The translations under genes and the position numbers were made by a program. A stretch of DNA of 64,000 nucleotides from Paractinoplanes deccanensis (GTDB taxonomy: Bacteria > Actinomycetota > Actinomycetes > Mycobacteriales > Micromonosporaceae). This document shows positions 41,773 through 50,083 of the stretch, one piece after another. Numbering within the stretch: position 1 is the stretch's first letter; every line of letters starts with the position of its first letter. The DNA is taken from NCBI RefSeq assembly GCF_016862115.1, contig NZ_BOMI01000059.1, positions 47,216-111,215 on the forward strand. Direction: 5' to 3'. Below the pieces are notes generated by a model. That model was given only the letters and a program-made list of their open reading frames with translations, did no database searches and was not told the DNA's origin.

Positions 41773-43383
41773 TCAGGGCCGTGGGCCGTCGAGGGCACCC
41801 GATGGGGAGGGCTCCTTGCGGGGAAGGCCGTCGAGGAGCTGGTCGAGGCGGCGCAGCCGGGGGTCGTCCGCGTCGGGCTCCGGGGTGTCGTGGCCGGTGG
41901 TGTCCGGGCCGGAGGGGACGCCGGTGAGGCGGAGCAGGACGGTGAAGACGACCGTGACCAGGAGGTTGACCGCGAGCGCCACCAGTCCGACGTAGATGGT
42001 GCGGCCGTCGCCGAGCGACCAGCTGGAGCCGCCGAAGTGGGCCTCGGCCACCCGGCCGGCCGCGTCGAGGCGAGGGATGTTGTAGAGCATCGTGACGCCG
42101 ACGGCCAGGCCCGTGAGCAGGCCGATGATCAGGGCCTGACGGTGGAACCAGGCGGTCAGCAGGCCCAGCACCACCGCGGGCACGGTTTGCAGGATGACCA
42201 CGCCGCCGATGAGCTGGAGCTCGACCGAGTACGTGGCGTCGACCAGCAGGATGAACGCCACCGCCCCGAACTTGACCGCCAGTGACGTCCAGCGGCTGAC
42301 CCTGGCCTCCTCGGCCGGGGACGCGGACGGGCGCAGGTAGGGGCGGTAGATGCTGCGGGTGAAGCAGTTCGCGGCCGCGATCGACATGACGGCGGCCGGG
42401 ATGAGGGCGGCGATGCTGAGGGCCGCGTACGCGACGCCGGCCGACCACGGCGGGAAGTACTCCTGGATCATGCGGGGGACCACGGTGTTGAGGTCGCCGT
42501 CGAGCGGGACGACGCCGCGGGCCAGGGCGAAGAAGCCCAGCAGCGCCATCAGGGCCAGCGCCAGGCAGTAGACGGGCAGCGCGGCGGCGTTGCGGCGGAT
42601 CGTGGCCACGTCCTTCGCCGCCAGCATGCCGGTCAGCGCGTGCGGATACGCGAAGATGGCCAGCGCCGAGCCGAGCACCAGCGTGAGGAAGCCGAGCTGG
42701 CCGTTCTCCGGCAGCAGCAGGCCCTGGGGGAGGCGCTGACCGGCCTGGTGGAACGTCGTGTCCCAGCCGCCGAACATGGCGACCATCAGCACGGCGGTGA
42801 TCAGCATCCACGCCAGCAGCACGTCCTTGACGATGGAGAGCAGCGCCGGCGCGCGCAGGCCGGAGCGGAACGTGCAGATCGACACGATGGTGACGGCGGC
42901 CAGCAGCGGCAGCTCGCCGCCGAGCCCGACCGTGCGCAGCACCGCCTGCAACGACAGGAGCTGCACCGCGATGTACGGCATCGTGGCGAGGATGCCCGTC
43001 ACGGCGACCAGCGCGCTCAGCGCCGGCGAGCCGAAGCGGGCGCCGGCGAACTCGCCGTGGGTGAGGAAGCCGTGCCGGCGGGCCACCGACCAGATCTTCG
43101 TGGTCAGCACGAAGGTGAGCGGGGCGGTGACGATCGCGAACGGCACGGCGAAGAACCCGATCGCCCCGGCGCCGTAGGTCAGGGCGGGCACGGCGATGAA
43201 GGTGTACGCGCTGTACATGCTGCCGCCGAGGAGGAACCACGTGGTCCAGTTGCCGAACGCCCGCCCGGCGACGCCCCACTCCTCGAGCGTCTGGCGGTGC
43301 CGGGCACGGCGCCGGTGTGCCATGCCGAAGCCGAGCGAGAGGACCGCCGTCATCAGGACGACGAAGACGGCGACGTCGGTCAT
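41773..43383 (-). CDS. Sodium:solute symporter (SSS family)
   Basis: A 536-residue transporter with about thirteen hydrophobic segments. It begins DVAVFVVLMTAVLSLGFGMA and carries WGVAGRAFGNWTTWFLLGGS, the usual N-terminal SSS signature, and later GSALAIFAYPHALTGMLAAKD. The hydrophilic tail after ~residue 500 is charged and probably cytoplasmic. The substrate is unknown; with DUF3311 it resembles actinobacterial monocarboxylate/acetate-type symporters. The ATG at 43383 overlaps the DUF3311 stop (ATGA), so the two are one transporter unit. Confidence 0.88.
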   Translation of the reverse strand: MTDVAVFVVLMTAVLSLGFGMAHRRRARHRQTLEEWGVAGRAFGNWTTWFLLGGSMYSAYTFIAVPALTYGAGAIGFFAVPFAIVTAPLTFVLTTKIWSVARRHGFLTHGEFAGARFGSPALSALVAVTGILATMPYIAVQLLSLQAVLRTVGLGGELPLLAAVTIVSICTFRSGLRAPALLSIVKDVLLAWMLITAVLMVAMFGGWDTTFHQAGQRLPQGLLLPENGQLGFLTLVLGSALAIFAYPHALTGMLAAKDVATIRRNAAALPVYCLALALMALLGFFALARGVVPLDGDLNTVVPRMIQEYFPPWSAGVAYAALSIAALIPAAVMSIAAANCFTRSIYRPYLRPSASPAEEARVSRWTSLAVKFGAVAFILLVDATYSVELQLIGGVVILQTVPAVVLGLLTAWFHRQALIIGLLTGLAVGVTMLYNIPRLDAAGRVAEAHFGGSSWSLGDGRTIYVGLVALAVNLLVTVVFTVLLRLTGVPSGPDTTGHDTPEPDADDPRLRRLDQLLDGLPRKEPSPSGALDGPRP

Positions 43384-43583
43384 CGCCCCTCCCCGTGCTT
43401 GCCGGGAGCCGTCACGAGGTAGACCGCCGTGATGACCGCGATCGCCAGCAGGGCGCAGAAGAACTGGTACCAGTAGAAGAACGGCACACCCAGGATCACC
43501 GGGTCGGTCCGGTTGGTGAACGGGGTCAGCAGGGGCGCGGCCGCCGGCACGGCCAGCAGCCATTGGGCTCGGGGCTTGGGCAC
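43380..43583 (-). CDS. DUF3311 small membrane protein
   Basis: A 67-residue protein with two membrane helices. LTPFTNRTDPVILGVPFFYW followed by YQFFCALLAIAVITAVYLVT matches the DUF3311 family (pattern of R/N-P-x-LG-x-PFFYWYQ). These proteins are encoded beside SSS symporters and are probably accessory subunits. It overlaps the symporter start by 4 nt and follows the TetR gene by 38 bp. Confidence 0.85.
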   Translation of the reverse strand: MPKPRAQWLLAVPAAAPLLTPFTNRTDPVILGVPFFYWYQFFCALLAIAVITAVYLVTAPGKHGEGR

Positions 43584-43621
43584 GCCGAACGATAAACGTC
43601 AGTCGATCTGTGACGCCATGG

Positions 43622-44182
43622 TCACCGAGGATCGTGCGACAGCCGTCTCAAGATCTCCCGGGCGGCCCGCTCGGCGAGCGCCAGATCGGCGTGCCGGCCG
43701 GCGACCAGCTCGCCGTAGAGGGCCGATTCGATGATCCGTACGTAGAGGTAGGCCAGCTCGTCGGTGGGCTCGGGCAGGCCGGCCGCGCGGAAGATCTCGT
43801 GCTGGGCGGCGACGATCCGCTCGGTCACGCCGCCCGCGCTCGTCAGCAGCACGCGGGCCGCCACCTCCGGCTCGGCCGTGAGGAACCGGCGGAACGGCTC
43901 GGCGGCCATCAGCCGGCCGGTGAACCGGCGGGTGACCTCCAGCACCCCGTCGGTGCCGGTGGCCGTGCACTCCCGGCGCGCCTCGGCCAGCATCCGCTCG
44001 GCCAGCCGCCACAGGACGTCGCCGAGCAGCCGGTCGCGGCTGTGCGTGATGCGGTAGAGGGTCGCCCGGCTGACGCACATCTCCTCGGCCAGCCCGTTCA
44101 TGTCGACGGTGCCGTGCCGCAGGAAGAAGCGGCACCCGGCACGGGTCACCTCGTCGTCGCTCACCACCCGCCGGCTCTCCAT
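43622..44182 (-). CDS. TetR-family regulator, QsdR-like
   Basis: A 186-residue TetR-type repressor. The helix-turn-helix (about 5-45) reads DEVTRAGCRFFLRHGTVDMN and EEMCVSRATLYRITHSRD. The C-terminal ligand domain is typical of the QsdR-like group (LLGDVLWRLAERMLAEARRE). It likely represses the downstream DUF3311-symporter pair with which it forms an operon (38-bp gap), and the start lies 101 bp from the divergent receiver gene. Inducer unknown. Confidence 0.85.
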   Translation of the reverse strand: MESRRVVSDDEVTRAGCRFFLRHGTVDMNGLAEEMCVSRATLYRITHSRDRLLGDVLWRLAERMLAEARRECTATGTDGVLEVTRRFTGRLMAAEPFRRFLTAEPEVAARVLLTSAGGVTERIVAAQHEIFRAAGLPEPTDELAYLYVRIIESALYGELVAGRHADLALAERAAREILRRLSHDPR

Positions 44183-44282
44183 CGCAGGCACGCTACGACA
44201 AACGGCCGCCGGATGGGGCCGGGGGAGTGAAGTTCCGGATAGCAGGAATGCGCCCGGCCGTCCGTCCTGGCACCCTTCGGGG

Positions 44283-44630
44283 GTGACATTGCGCTGCCTG
44301 CTCGTCGACGACAACCAGCACTTCCTGCTCGCCGCCCGTGACCTGCTCGAACGCGAGGGACTCACGATCGCGGGCACAGCGGAGGACATCGCGGGCGCCC
44401 AGGACCGGGCGGCGGAGCTGCGGCCGGACGTCGCGCTCGTCGACATCAACCTGGGCGGCGAGAGCGGCTTCGACCTGGCCGAGCGGCTGGCGCCCGTACC
44501 CGTCATCATGATCTCCACGCATTCCGGCGAGGACTACGCCGACCTCATCGCGGCGAGCCCGGCCATCGGCTTCCTCTCGAAGATCGAGCTGTCCGCGGGC
44601 GCGGTGCGGGACCTCGTCTCGGGGCGCTGA
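44283..44630 (+). CDS. Stand-alone response-regulator receiver domain
   Basis: A 115-residue receiver without an output domain. CLLVDDNQHFLLAARDLLER holds the acidic pocket and VALVDINLGGESGF the phosphoacceptor Asp. A Ser/Thr position is in IMISTHSGEDY and the lysine in FLSKIELS. Single-domain receivers act by protein contact, but this one is immediately followed by a truncated regulator stub (44632), so it may be the surviving half of a decayed system. GTG start. Confidence 0.82.
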   Translation: MTLRCLLVDDNQHFLLAARDLLEREGLTIAGTAEDIAGAQDRAAELRPDVALVDINLGGESGFDLAERLAPVPVIMISTHSGEDYADLIAASPAIGFLSKIELSAGAVRDLVSGR

Positions 44631-44631
44631 G

Positions 44632-44700
44632 ATGCCGTCGTTGCTGGGGCGGCGCCGCGAGCAGGAGACGCTCGGCGCCCTGCTGCGCGACCTGCGCTGA
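44632..44700 (+). pseudogene. Truncated N-terminus of a LAL-type regulator
   Basis: A 22-codon frame starting 1 nt after the receiver stop: MPSLLGRRREQETLGALLRD, then TGA. This matches the first residues of LAL regulators (LLGR-x2-E-x2-L-x2-LL; compare the protein at 25523), just before where Walker A would be. The rest is absent; the GH114-like gene follows at once. Either a deletion junction or a tiny leader frame; the family match favours a remnant. Confidence 0.55.
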
Positions 44701-44701
44701 C

Positions 44702-45505
44702 ATGCGACGGATCGTGGCCGCCCTGCTCGCGGCCTTGGCGGTGGCGGGATGCGACGGGCAGCCCGATCCGCGGCCCGCCGGCTCGGCCTCGCCCGCCGCC
44801 TGGAGTGCGCCGCCCGCCGACGGGACCTTCGACTATCAGCTCGGCGGCGCCTACGAGCCCGCCGCCGGCGTCCGGATCGTCGACCGCGACCGGACCGCGG
44901 CGGCCGTGCCCGGGGTCTACGGCATCTGCTATGTCAACGCCTTCCAGACCCAGCCGGGCGAGAACGGCTGGTGGCGGCGCGAGCATCCGGACCTGGTCCT
45001 GCGCGTGGCGGACCCGGACTGGCCCGGCGAGTTCCTGCTCGACATCTCCACCGCGGCGAAACGGCAGGCGCTGGCGGAGATCGTGGAGGGCTGGTTCGGG
45101 GACTGCGCGGCGAAGGGCTTCCGCGCGGTGGAGCCGGACAACCTCGACTCGTACACCCGGTCGGGTGGGCGGCTCGCCGAGGGCGACGCGCTGGCGTACG
45201 GCCGCTTGCTCGTCGAGAAGGCGCACACCGCGGGGCTGGCGATCGGGCAGAAGAACGCCGCCGAGGTCGACGGCCGGGCGCTCGGGTTCGACTTCGCGGT
45301 CACCGAGGAGTGCGCGGTCCACGACGAATGCGGCGCGTATCTGGACGCGTACGGCAACCAGGTCTACGAGATCGAATACACCGACAACGGCGCGGAAGCC
45401 TACCGTCGGGCGTGCCGTGATCACGGTGCGCGCATCGCTGTCATCCTGCGCGATCGCGACGTCGTCCCACGAGGCGAGGCGGGGTATCACTACGAATCTT
45501 GCTGA
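44702..45505 (+). CDS. Glycoside-hydrolase-114-like lipoprotein
   Basis: A 267-residue lipoprotein (lipobox VAGC) with a TIM-barrel domain like GH114 endo-alpha-1,4-polygalactosaminidases. Characteristic parts are TFDYQLGGAYEP, GVYGICYVNAFQTQPGE, FLLDISTAAKRQAL, FRAVEPDNLDSYTR with likely catalytic acids, and LAIGQKNAAEV. Known members cleave galactosaminogalactan-type polymers. It would be tethered outside the membrane and act on an exopolysaccharide. Substrate unproven. Starts directly after the regulator stub. Confidence 0.85.
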   Translation: MRRIVAALLAALAVAGCDGQPDPRPAGSASPAAWSAPPADGTFDYQLGGAYEPAAGVRIVDRDRTAAAVPGVYGICYVNAFQTQPGENGWWRREHPDLVLRVADPDWPGEFLLDISTAAKRQALAEIVEGWFGDCAAKGFRAVEPDNLDSYTRSGGRLAEGDALAYGRLLVEKAHTAGLAIGQKNAAEVDGRALGFDFAVTEECAVHDECGAYLDAYGNQVYEIEYTDNGAEAYRRACRDHGARIAVILRDRDVVPRGEAGYHYESC

Positions 45506-45519
45506 CCTATTGTTCCCCT

Positions 45520-46326
45520 GTGGACCCCGTCGCCTCCGGCATCGACCCCAACGTCGCCCACCCCGCCCGGCGCTACAACTACTGGCTCGGCGGCAAGGAC
45601 AACTTCGCCGCGGACCGCGCCTCGGGCGACGAGCTCGAGCGCCTCTTCCCCAAGGTGCGCCTCGGTGCCCTCGCCAACCGCGCGATGCTCCAGCGCGCCA
45701 CCCGGTTCCTGGCCGCCGAGGCCGGCATCCGGCAGTTCCTCGACATCGGCACGGGCCTGCCCACGGCCGACAACACCCACGAGGTCGCGCAGCGGGTCGC
45801 CCCCGAGTCGCGGATCGTCTACGTCGACAACGACCCGCTGGTGATGGTGCACGCCCGCGCGCTGCTCAACAGCAGCCCCGAGGGCCGCACGGCGTACATC
45901 GAGGCCGACCTCAACGACCCCGAGCGCATCCTCGCCGACCCGGCGCTGGAGGAGACGCTCGACCTGAAGCAGCCGGTCGCCCTGATGCTCATCGCGGTGC
46001 TGCACTTCATCCACGGCGACGGCGCCGCCAAGCCCATCGTGACCCGCCTGCTCGACGCCCTGCCGTCCGGCAGCTACCTGGTCGCCACGCACGCCACCTC
46101 CGACTTCGGCACCCCCGAGCAGCAGGCCCTCTACCGCCAGCTGATCGAGCAGGGCAAGTCCGACGTCTGGACCCGCCCGCGCGACGAGTTCGCCGCCCTC
46201 TTCGACGGCCTCGAGCTGATCGACCCGGGCGTCGTCCCGGCCAGCGAGTGGCGCCCCGACCCGGGCACCGAGATCCCGGCCCGCTCCGACATCAACGTCT
46301 GGACCGCCGTCGGCCGCAAGCCGTGA
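45520..46326 (+). CDS. DUF574/Methyltransf_19 SAM-dependent methyltransferase
   Basis: A 268-residue protein of the actinobacterial DUF574 family. It begins DPNVAHPARRYNYWLGGKDN, the family's hallmark, then QFLDIGTGLPTADNTHEVA (SAM-binding), IVYVDNDPLVMVHARALL, and a C-terminal IPARSDINVWTAVGRK. These genes are abundant in actinobacteria and their targets are mostly unknown. The GTG at 45520 is preferred over a TTG at 45499. Confidence 0.9.
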   Translation: MDPVASGIDPNVAHPARRYNYWLGGKDNFAADRASGDELERLFPKVRLGALANRAMLQRATRFLAAEAGIRQFLDIGTGLPTADNTHEVAQRVAPESRIVYVDNDPLVMVHARALLNSSPEGRTAYIEADLNDPERILADPALEETLDLKQPVALMLIAVLHFIHGDGAAKPIVTRLLDALPSGSYLVATHATSDFGTPEQQALYRQLIEQGKSDVWTRPRDEFAALFDGLELIDPGVVPASEWRPDPGTEIPARSDINVWTAVGRKP

Positions 46327-46529
46327 CCGGGTTGCCTTGGAGCTCCTGACTCTTCGGGTGGTGGAGGCGGCGTGTTCGGAGCCCAGCCGGCCGCGGTCTC
46401 CTGGACTCCGGCCGCTCTTGGGCCGCCCTTGAGCGGCAGATCCACCTTGCCCGCGGCGTGGAGCTCGGCGAGCGGCAGCCGCGGCTCGATGCGGGCCCCG
46501 AGGTCGTCGTCGACCGGTTCGAACGTCAT
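46131..46529 (-). pseudogene. Coupled minus-strand ORF running antisense into methyltransferase
   Basis: Starts in an ATGA overlap with the stop of the gene at 46526-46846. The first ~35 residues (TFEPVDDDLGARIEPRLPLA, then ELHAAGKVDLPL) look like ordinary protein, but after that the frame becomes Pro-rich and continues 196 nt antisense to the methyltransferase gene, which no real gene would do. Probably a truncated second gene of a small operon, cut by a deletion near 46400. Confidence 0.35.
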
Positions 46530-46846
46530 AGATCGATGCGTTGCTTCGCCGCCGTGGGGTCGTCGGCCTCGCCGAAGCGCAGCACGACGTGTGCCGGTCT
46601 GGCGGGAAAGGCCCGTAGCTCTGGTTCCATCGCGGCGAAGAGACGGCTCGCATCGGGGCCGTAGGCGTAGAGCTCGACTTCGCCGCCACCGAACAGGTTG
46701 CCGTCGAACTCTCCGGCGCCGGCGGCTTCGATGGCATTCCGCAGGCGACCCTGGAGTGCATAGATCGCCTTGCGGTCGCTTTCCTCCCCGTACCGATCGT
46801 CGGACAAGGCGTAGGTGACGAGGACGGCATGCTCAGGGGAGGTCAT
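46526..46846 (-). CDS. Conserved hypothetical protein, 106 aa
   Basis: A 106-residue soluble alpha/beta protein. It starts EHAVLVTYALSDDRYG and has a helix ALQGRLRNAIEAAGAGEFDG followed by NLFGGGEVELYAYGPDASRL and HVVLRFGEADDP. I recall similar small proteins in immunity- or toxin-related contexts, but cannot name a function. Divergent from the RraA gene; its stop overlaps a truncated downstream frame. Confidence 0.75.
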   Translation of the reverse strand: MTSPEHAVLVTYALSDDRYGEESDRKAIYALQGRLRNAIEAAGAGEFDGNLFGGGEVELYAYGPDASRLFAAMEPELRAFPARPAHVVLRFGEADDPTAAKQRIDL

Positions 46847-46912
46847 GGGCTATTTCATCATGAGCTCACCCCACCGATCACCGCGTTCCCGGCCCGGTGA
46901 GAGCCTGGAGCC

Positions 46913-47389
46913 ATGACGAGCGACAAGACGGCCGATCTGGTGGACGAGCACGGTGACGGCATCGGGTCCTGCGACACCCAGTTCGTGCAGTACGGGGGCC
47001 GTGCCGCGTTTCGGGGTGTGGCCGTGACGGTGTCGTGCTTCGAGGACAACGCGCTGCTCAAGTCGGTGCTCGGCGAGCCGGGTGAGGGGCGCGTGTTGGT
47101 GGTCGACGGCGGCGGCTCGGTGCACCGCGCGCTCATGGGTGACGTCATCGCCGGGCTCGCGGTGGCGAACGGGTGGGCCGGTGTCGTCATCAACGGCGCG
47201 GTGCGGGACGTGGCCGCGCTGCGGGAGCTGCCGATCGGCGTCAAGGCACTCGGCTCCAACCCGCGCAAGAGCACCAAGACCGGCGCCGGCGAGCGGGATG
47301 TCGTGCTGCGCCTCGGCGGCTGCGAGTTCCGGCCGGGCGACGTGGTGGTCTCCGACGAGGACGGCATCGTGGTCATCCCTGGGGGATGA
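46913..47389 (+). CDS. rraA: RraA-family protein
   Basis: A 158-residue RraA-type protein. [40 protein letters not shown] and a closing [16 protein letters not shown] are the family signatures. RraA modulates RNase E in E. coli; close homologues are 4-hydroxy-4-methyl-2-oxoglutarate/oxaloacetate aldolases that use the Arg of NGAVRD and Asp residues to bind a metal-substrate complex. In an actinobacterium the enzymatic role is at least as likely. Stand-alone. Confidence 0.9.
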   Translation: MTSDKTADLVDEHGDGIGSCDTQFVQYGGRAAFRGVAVTVSCFEDNALLKSVLGEPGEGRVLVVDGGGSVHRALMGDVIAGLAVANGWAGVVINGAVRDVAALRELPIGVKALGSNPRKSTKTGAGERDVVLRLGGCEFRPGDVVVSDEDGIVVIPGG

Positions 47390-47449
47390 GGTGGTTGCGG
47401 GCCGTTGCCGCGACCGTCGGTGGCGGGACGAGCCCGGAAGGAGACGGCG

Positions 47450-47980
47450 ATGGCAGTCGATATGTTCATGGTGTACGTCGGCGTGTATCCCACCGTCGCG
47501 CAGGCGGAGGCCGACTACGACGTGGTCAAGGAGTTGCACCGCAAGGCGGATCTGATCGACGCGTACGACGCCGCGGTGGTCGAGCGGCGCGCCGACGGGA
47601 AGTCGAAGATCGTGAAGCGGCACGAGACGCCGACGCGGGTCGGCGGGGTGCTCGGCGGCGGGCTCGGGCTGGCCACCGGGCTGGTCGTGGCGCTGTTCCC
47701 GTTCGCCGCCATCGGTGGTGGGCTGCTGGCCGCGACCACCGGCGGCGGGGCGGTCCTCGGCGCGCTGGCCGGGCACGCCGCCGCCGGGATGAGCCGGTCG
47801 GACCTCAAGGAGCTCGGCGAGCACCTCGACGAGGGCCAGGCCGGCCTTGTCGTCGTCGCGGTCGCCGACATGGGCGCCAAGGTCGAGCGGGCACTGAAGA
47901 ACGCCGAGAAGGTCGAGTCGCGCGAGCTGCGGGCCGACACCGCCGAGATCGAGCAGGACGCGAAGGCCGCTACTGCCTGA
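47450..47980 (+). CDS. DUF1269-like membrane-associated protein
   Basis: A 176-residue protein. The N-terminal half is soluble (FMVYVGVYPTVAQAEADYDV, then VVKELHRKADL), and the middle holds a Gly/Ala-rich hydrophobic hairpin (GVLGGGLGLATGLVVALFPF, then AAIGGGLLAATTGGGAVLGA). The C-terminal part is charged (SDLKELGEHLDEGQAGLVVV). This resembles DUF1269/stress-type membrane proteins. GGAAGGAG precedes the ATG. It overlaps the convergent pentapeptide gene by 11 bp. Confidence 0.8.
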   Translation: MAVDMFMVYVGVYPTVAQAEADYDVVKELHRKADLIDAYDAAVVERRADGKSKIVKRHETPTRVGGVLGGGLGLATGLVVALFPFAAIGGGLLAATTGGGAVLGALAGHAAAGMSRSDLKELGEHLDEGQAGLVVVAVADMGAKVERALKNAEKVESRELRADTAEIEQDAKAATA

Positions 47981-48620
47981 CGACCACGCCGAGCACCTGG
48001 GCCAGCGCGGGGGCGACCTCGGCCAGCTGGCCCGGGCCGATGATCGCGCCGCTCAGCGACTCCCAGCCCTCGGCGAGGTCGAGCTCGCGGGCGCCGCGGA
48101 AGTCGAGCTTCTTGGCGGTGGCCTTGCCGAACCGGGCCCGGCGCACGGCCGAGCCCGGGAAGGTCACGTTGATCAGGGTGGCGCCGCCGAAGTCCACCTC
48201 CGACAGGTCGCAGTCGCGGAACTCGACGTCCTGCAGCTTCGCGCCGCGCAGGTTCAGGCTGTCGAGCTTGCTTGCGCGTACGACGACGCGGCGCCACTGG
48301 GAGCCGTACGCCTGCACGCCCGCCACCGCGCTGTCCAGGATCGTCACGTCGAGCAGTTGCGTCTCGGCCCACGAGCCGCCGATCCAGCGGCACCGCGACA
48401 GCCACACGTCGTCGAGCCGCACCTTGTCGTACGTGCCGCCGGTGAACGTCACCGCCGTCATCGCGCTCTCCGAGAAGCGGGAGCCGGCGGCCGCCACCTC
48501 GGCGAGCTCGACGCCGTCGAGGTGGACCTCGCTGTGGTCCCCGTCGTGGTCCAGCTCCTCGTCGAGCGGGCGCAGGTATTTCGCGTACGGCAGGGAGGCG
48601 AGATCCTCGATCAGCGGCAT
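47970..48620 (-). CDS. Pentapeptide-repeat protein
   Basis: A 216-residue protein forming a right-handed quadrilateral beta-helix. Repeats can be read from about residue 30 to 180, for example SEVHLDGVELAEVAAAGSRF, VWLSRCRW, SLNLRGAKLQDVEFRDCDLS, EVDFGGATLINVTF. No membrane segment. Some members (MfpA, Qnr) mimic DNA and protect gyrase from quinolones, but this copy is not clearly of that type. Unlike the protein at 33560, it has no N-terminal membrane anchor. Confidence 0.85.
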   Translation of the reverse strand: MPLIEDLASLPYAKYLRPLDEELDHDGDHSEVHLDGVELAEVAAAGSRFSESAMTAVTFTGGTYDKVRLDDVWLSRCRWIGGSWAETQLLDVTILDSAVAGVQAYGSQWRRVVVRASKLDSLNLRGAKLQDVEFRDCDLSEVDFGGATLINVTFPGSAVRRARFGKATAKKLDFRGARELDLAEGWESLSGAIIGPGQLAEVAPALAQVLGVVVRQ

Positions 48621-48634
48621 GCGAGCATCCTGCC

Positions 48635-48734
48635 CTGTCCGGCGTGGCGGCGCTGCCGCGGGAGGGCCCTGTCCGGCATGGCGGCGCTGCCGCGGGAGGG
48701 CCTGTCAGGCGTGGCGGCGCTGCTGCGGGATGGC
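48635..48734. repeat. Three direct repeats of about 33 bp
   Basis: Copies start at 48635, 48669 and 48702, each with CTGTC(C/A)GGC(G/A)TGGCGGCG and then CTGC(C/T)GCGGGA(G/T)GGC. The third is the 3' end of the synthase gene and encodes its PAIPQQRRHA tail, so the gene end seems to have been duplicated outward by slippage. Confidence 0.75.
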
Positions 48735-49937
48735 CGGTCGCAGGGCGCCGTCGCGGGCCAGGCCGGTGAGCACGCGGTTGAGGTCGTCGACGTGCCGCTC
48801 GGTGTGCGCGGCGGTGAGCTGCACCCGGAAGCCGATCTCGTCGCGCGGCACGCCGGGGTAGGGCGCGAGCGTCACGTACTGCCCGGCCCGCCACAGCCGC
48901 TCGGACACGTCGATCAGGTCGTGCTCGGGCGAGATGGGGATCTCCACGACGGGCGTGTCGTCGACGTTGAGGGTGTGCACCCCCATGCCGCGTACGTGGG
49001 TGAGCAGCTTCGCCGTCAGCCGGTGCAGGTGGCCGCGCAGGTCGTCGCCGCGCTTGTCGTTGACGTCGAGCCCGGCCCACACCGTGGCGAGCGAGGCCAC
49101 CGGCGACGGCCCGGAGTAGAGGTACGTCGGCGCGGCCACCTTCAGCTGGTTCTTGACCGCGGTGGGCAGCGCCAGGAAGGCCAGCAGCGACGAGTACGCC
49201 TTCGAGAACCCGCCGACCAGGATGATGTTGTCGTACGTCTCGCCGCAGTGCTTGACGATCGCGTTGCCGCGCATGCCGTACGGGGAGGTCTCCTCCGCGC
49301 CCCGCTCGCCGATGACGCCCATGCCGTGCGCGTCGTCGACGTACAGGATCGCGTCGTGCTCGCGGCACAGCTTCGCGTAGACCTGAAGGTCCGGGATGTC
49401 GCCGGTCATGCTGTTGACGCCGTCCATGCAGACCATCACCGGCCGCGCGGTGGCCTCCTTCAGCAGGCGGGCCAGCTCGTCGACGTCGCCGCTGCGGAAG
49501 CGCTTCATCGTGGCGCCCTGCCCGCGGGCGAAGACGCAGCCGTCGTAGATGGTGCGGTGCGCGCGGCTCTCCATGATGACCGTGCCCTGCCCGATCAGCG
49601 CCGGGATGACGCCGAGGTGGATCTGCGAGATGGTCGGCAGCAGCAGCACGTCCTCGGCGCCGAGCAGCTCGGTCAGCCGGTCCTCCAGGTCCGGATAGAT
49701 CTGCGGGCTGCCCAGCATGCGCGACCAGCTCGGGTGGGTGCCCCAGCGGCGCAGCTGCGGCTCGACCGCCTCGATGACCTCCTCGTCGAGGTCGAAGCCC
49801 AGGTAGTTGCAGGACGCCCAGTCGACCAGCCAGTCGTCGCCGATCCTGATGCGGCGCCCGTCGATCTCCTCGATGACGGCGTCGTACATGCGGCTGTTCC
49901 GCCGAAGGTCCTCGATGTCATGAGTCGCGGCCGGCAC
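48705..49937 (-). CDS. Alpha-oxoamine synthase (AONS/KBL/ALAS-like)
   Basis: A 410-residue PLP enzyme of the alpha-oxoamine synthase family, which condenses an amino acid with an acyl-thioester. The PLP Lys246 is in ILVGGFSKAYSS; DDAHGMGVIGERG (201-213) and a substrate motif NYLGFDLDEEVIEA near the N-terminus are typical. Family members make 8-amino-7-oxononanoate, 2-amino-3-ketobutyrate, 5-aminolevulinate, sphingoid bases or CAI-1-like signals. No biotin, thiamine or lipid genes flank it, so substrate is open. It stands alone, 31 bp upstream of the divergent region before the beta-helix terminator. Confidence 0.85.
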   Translation of the reverse strand: MPAATHDIEDLRRNSRMYDAVIEEIDGRRIRIGDDWLVDWASCNYLGFDLDEEVIEAVEPQLRRWGTHPSWSRMLGSPQIYPDLEDRLTELLGAEDVLLLPTISQIHLGVIPALIGQGTVIMESRAHRTIYDGCVFARGQGATMKRFRSGDVDELARLLKEATARPVMVCMDGVNSMTGDIPDLQVYAKLCREHDAILYVDDAHGMGVIGERGAEETSPYGMRGNAIVKHCGETYDNIILVGGFSKAYSSLLAFLALPTAVKNQLKVAAPTYLYSGPSPVASLATVWAGLDVNDKRGDDLRGHLHRLTAKLLTHVRGMGVHTLNVDDTPVVEIPISPEHDLIDVSERLWRAGQYVTLAPYPGVPRDEIGFRVQLTAAHTERHVDDLNRVLTGLARDGALRPAIPQQRRHA

Positions 49938-50033
49938 AGTGAACCCCTCTCACATTTTCGGATCACTCTGGCACCTACCCGGGCGATCGTCGATCAACCG
50001 AAAAACGTCTGACCGAAGCGTGGCGGGGACATG

Positions 50034-50072
50034 GCGAAGGGCGCCCCCGGGACGGCCGGGAGCGCCCTTCGC
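50034..50072 (-). terminator. Hairpin terminator of the beta-helix gene
   Basis: Perfect 11-bp stem (GCGAAGGGCGC at 50034-50044 and GCGCCCTTCGC at 50062-50072) with a 17-nt loop, 12 bp past the beta-helix gene stop. Good position for a terminator of that minus-strand transcript. Confidence 0.7.
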
Positions 50073-50083
50073 GTGCGGTCAGG

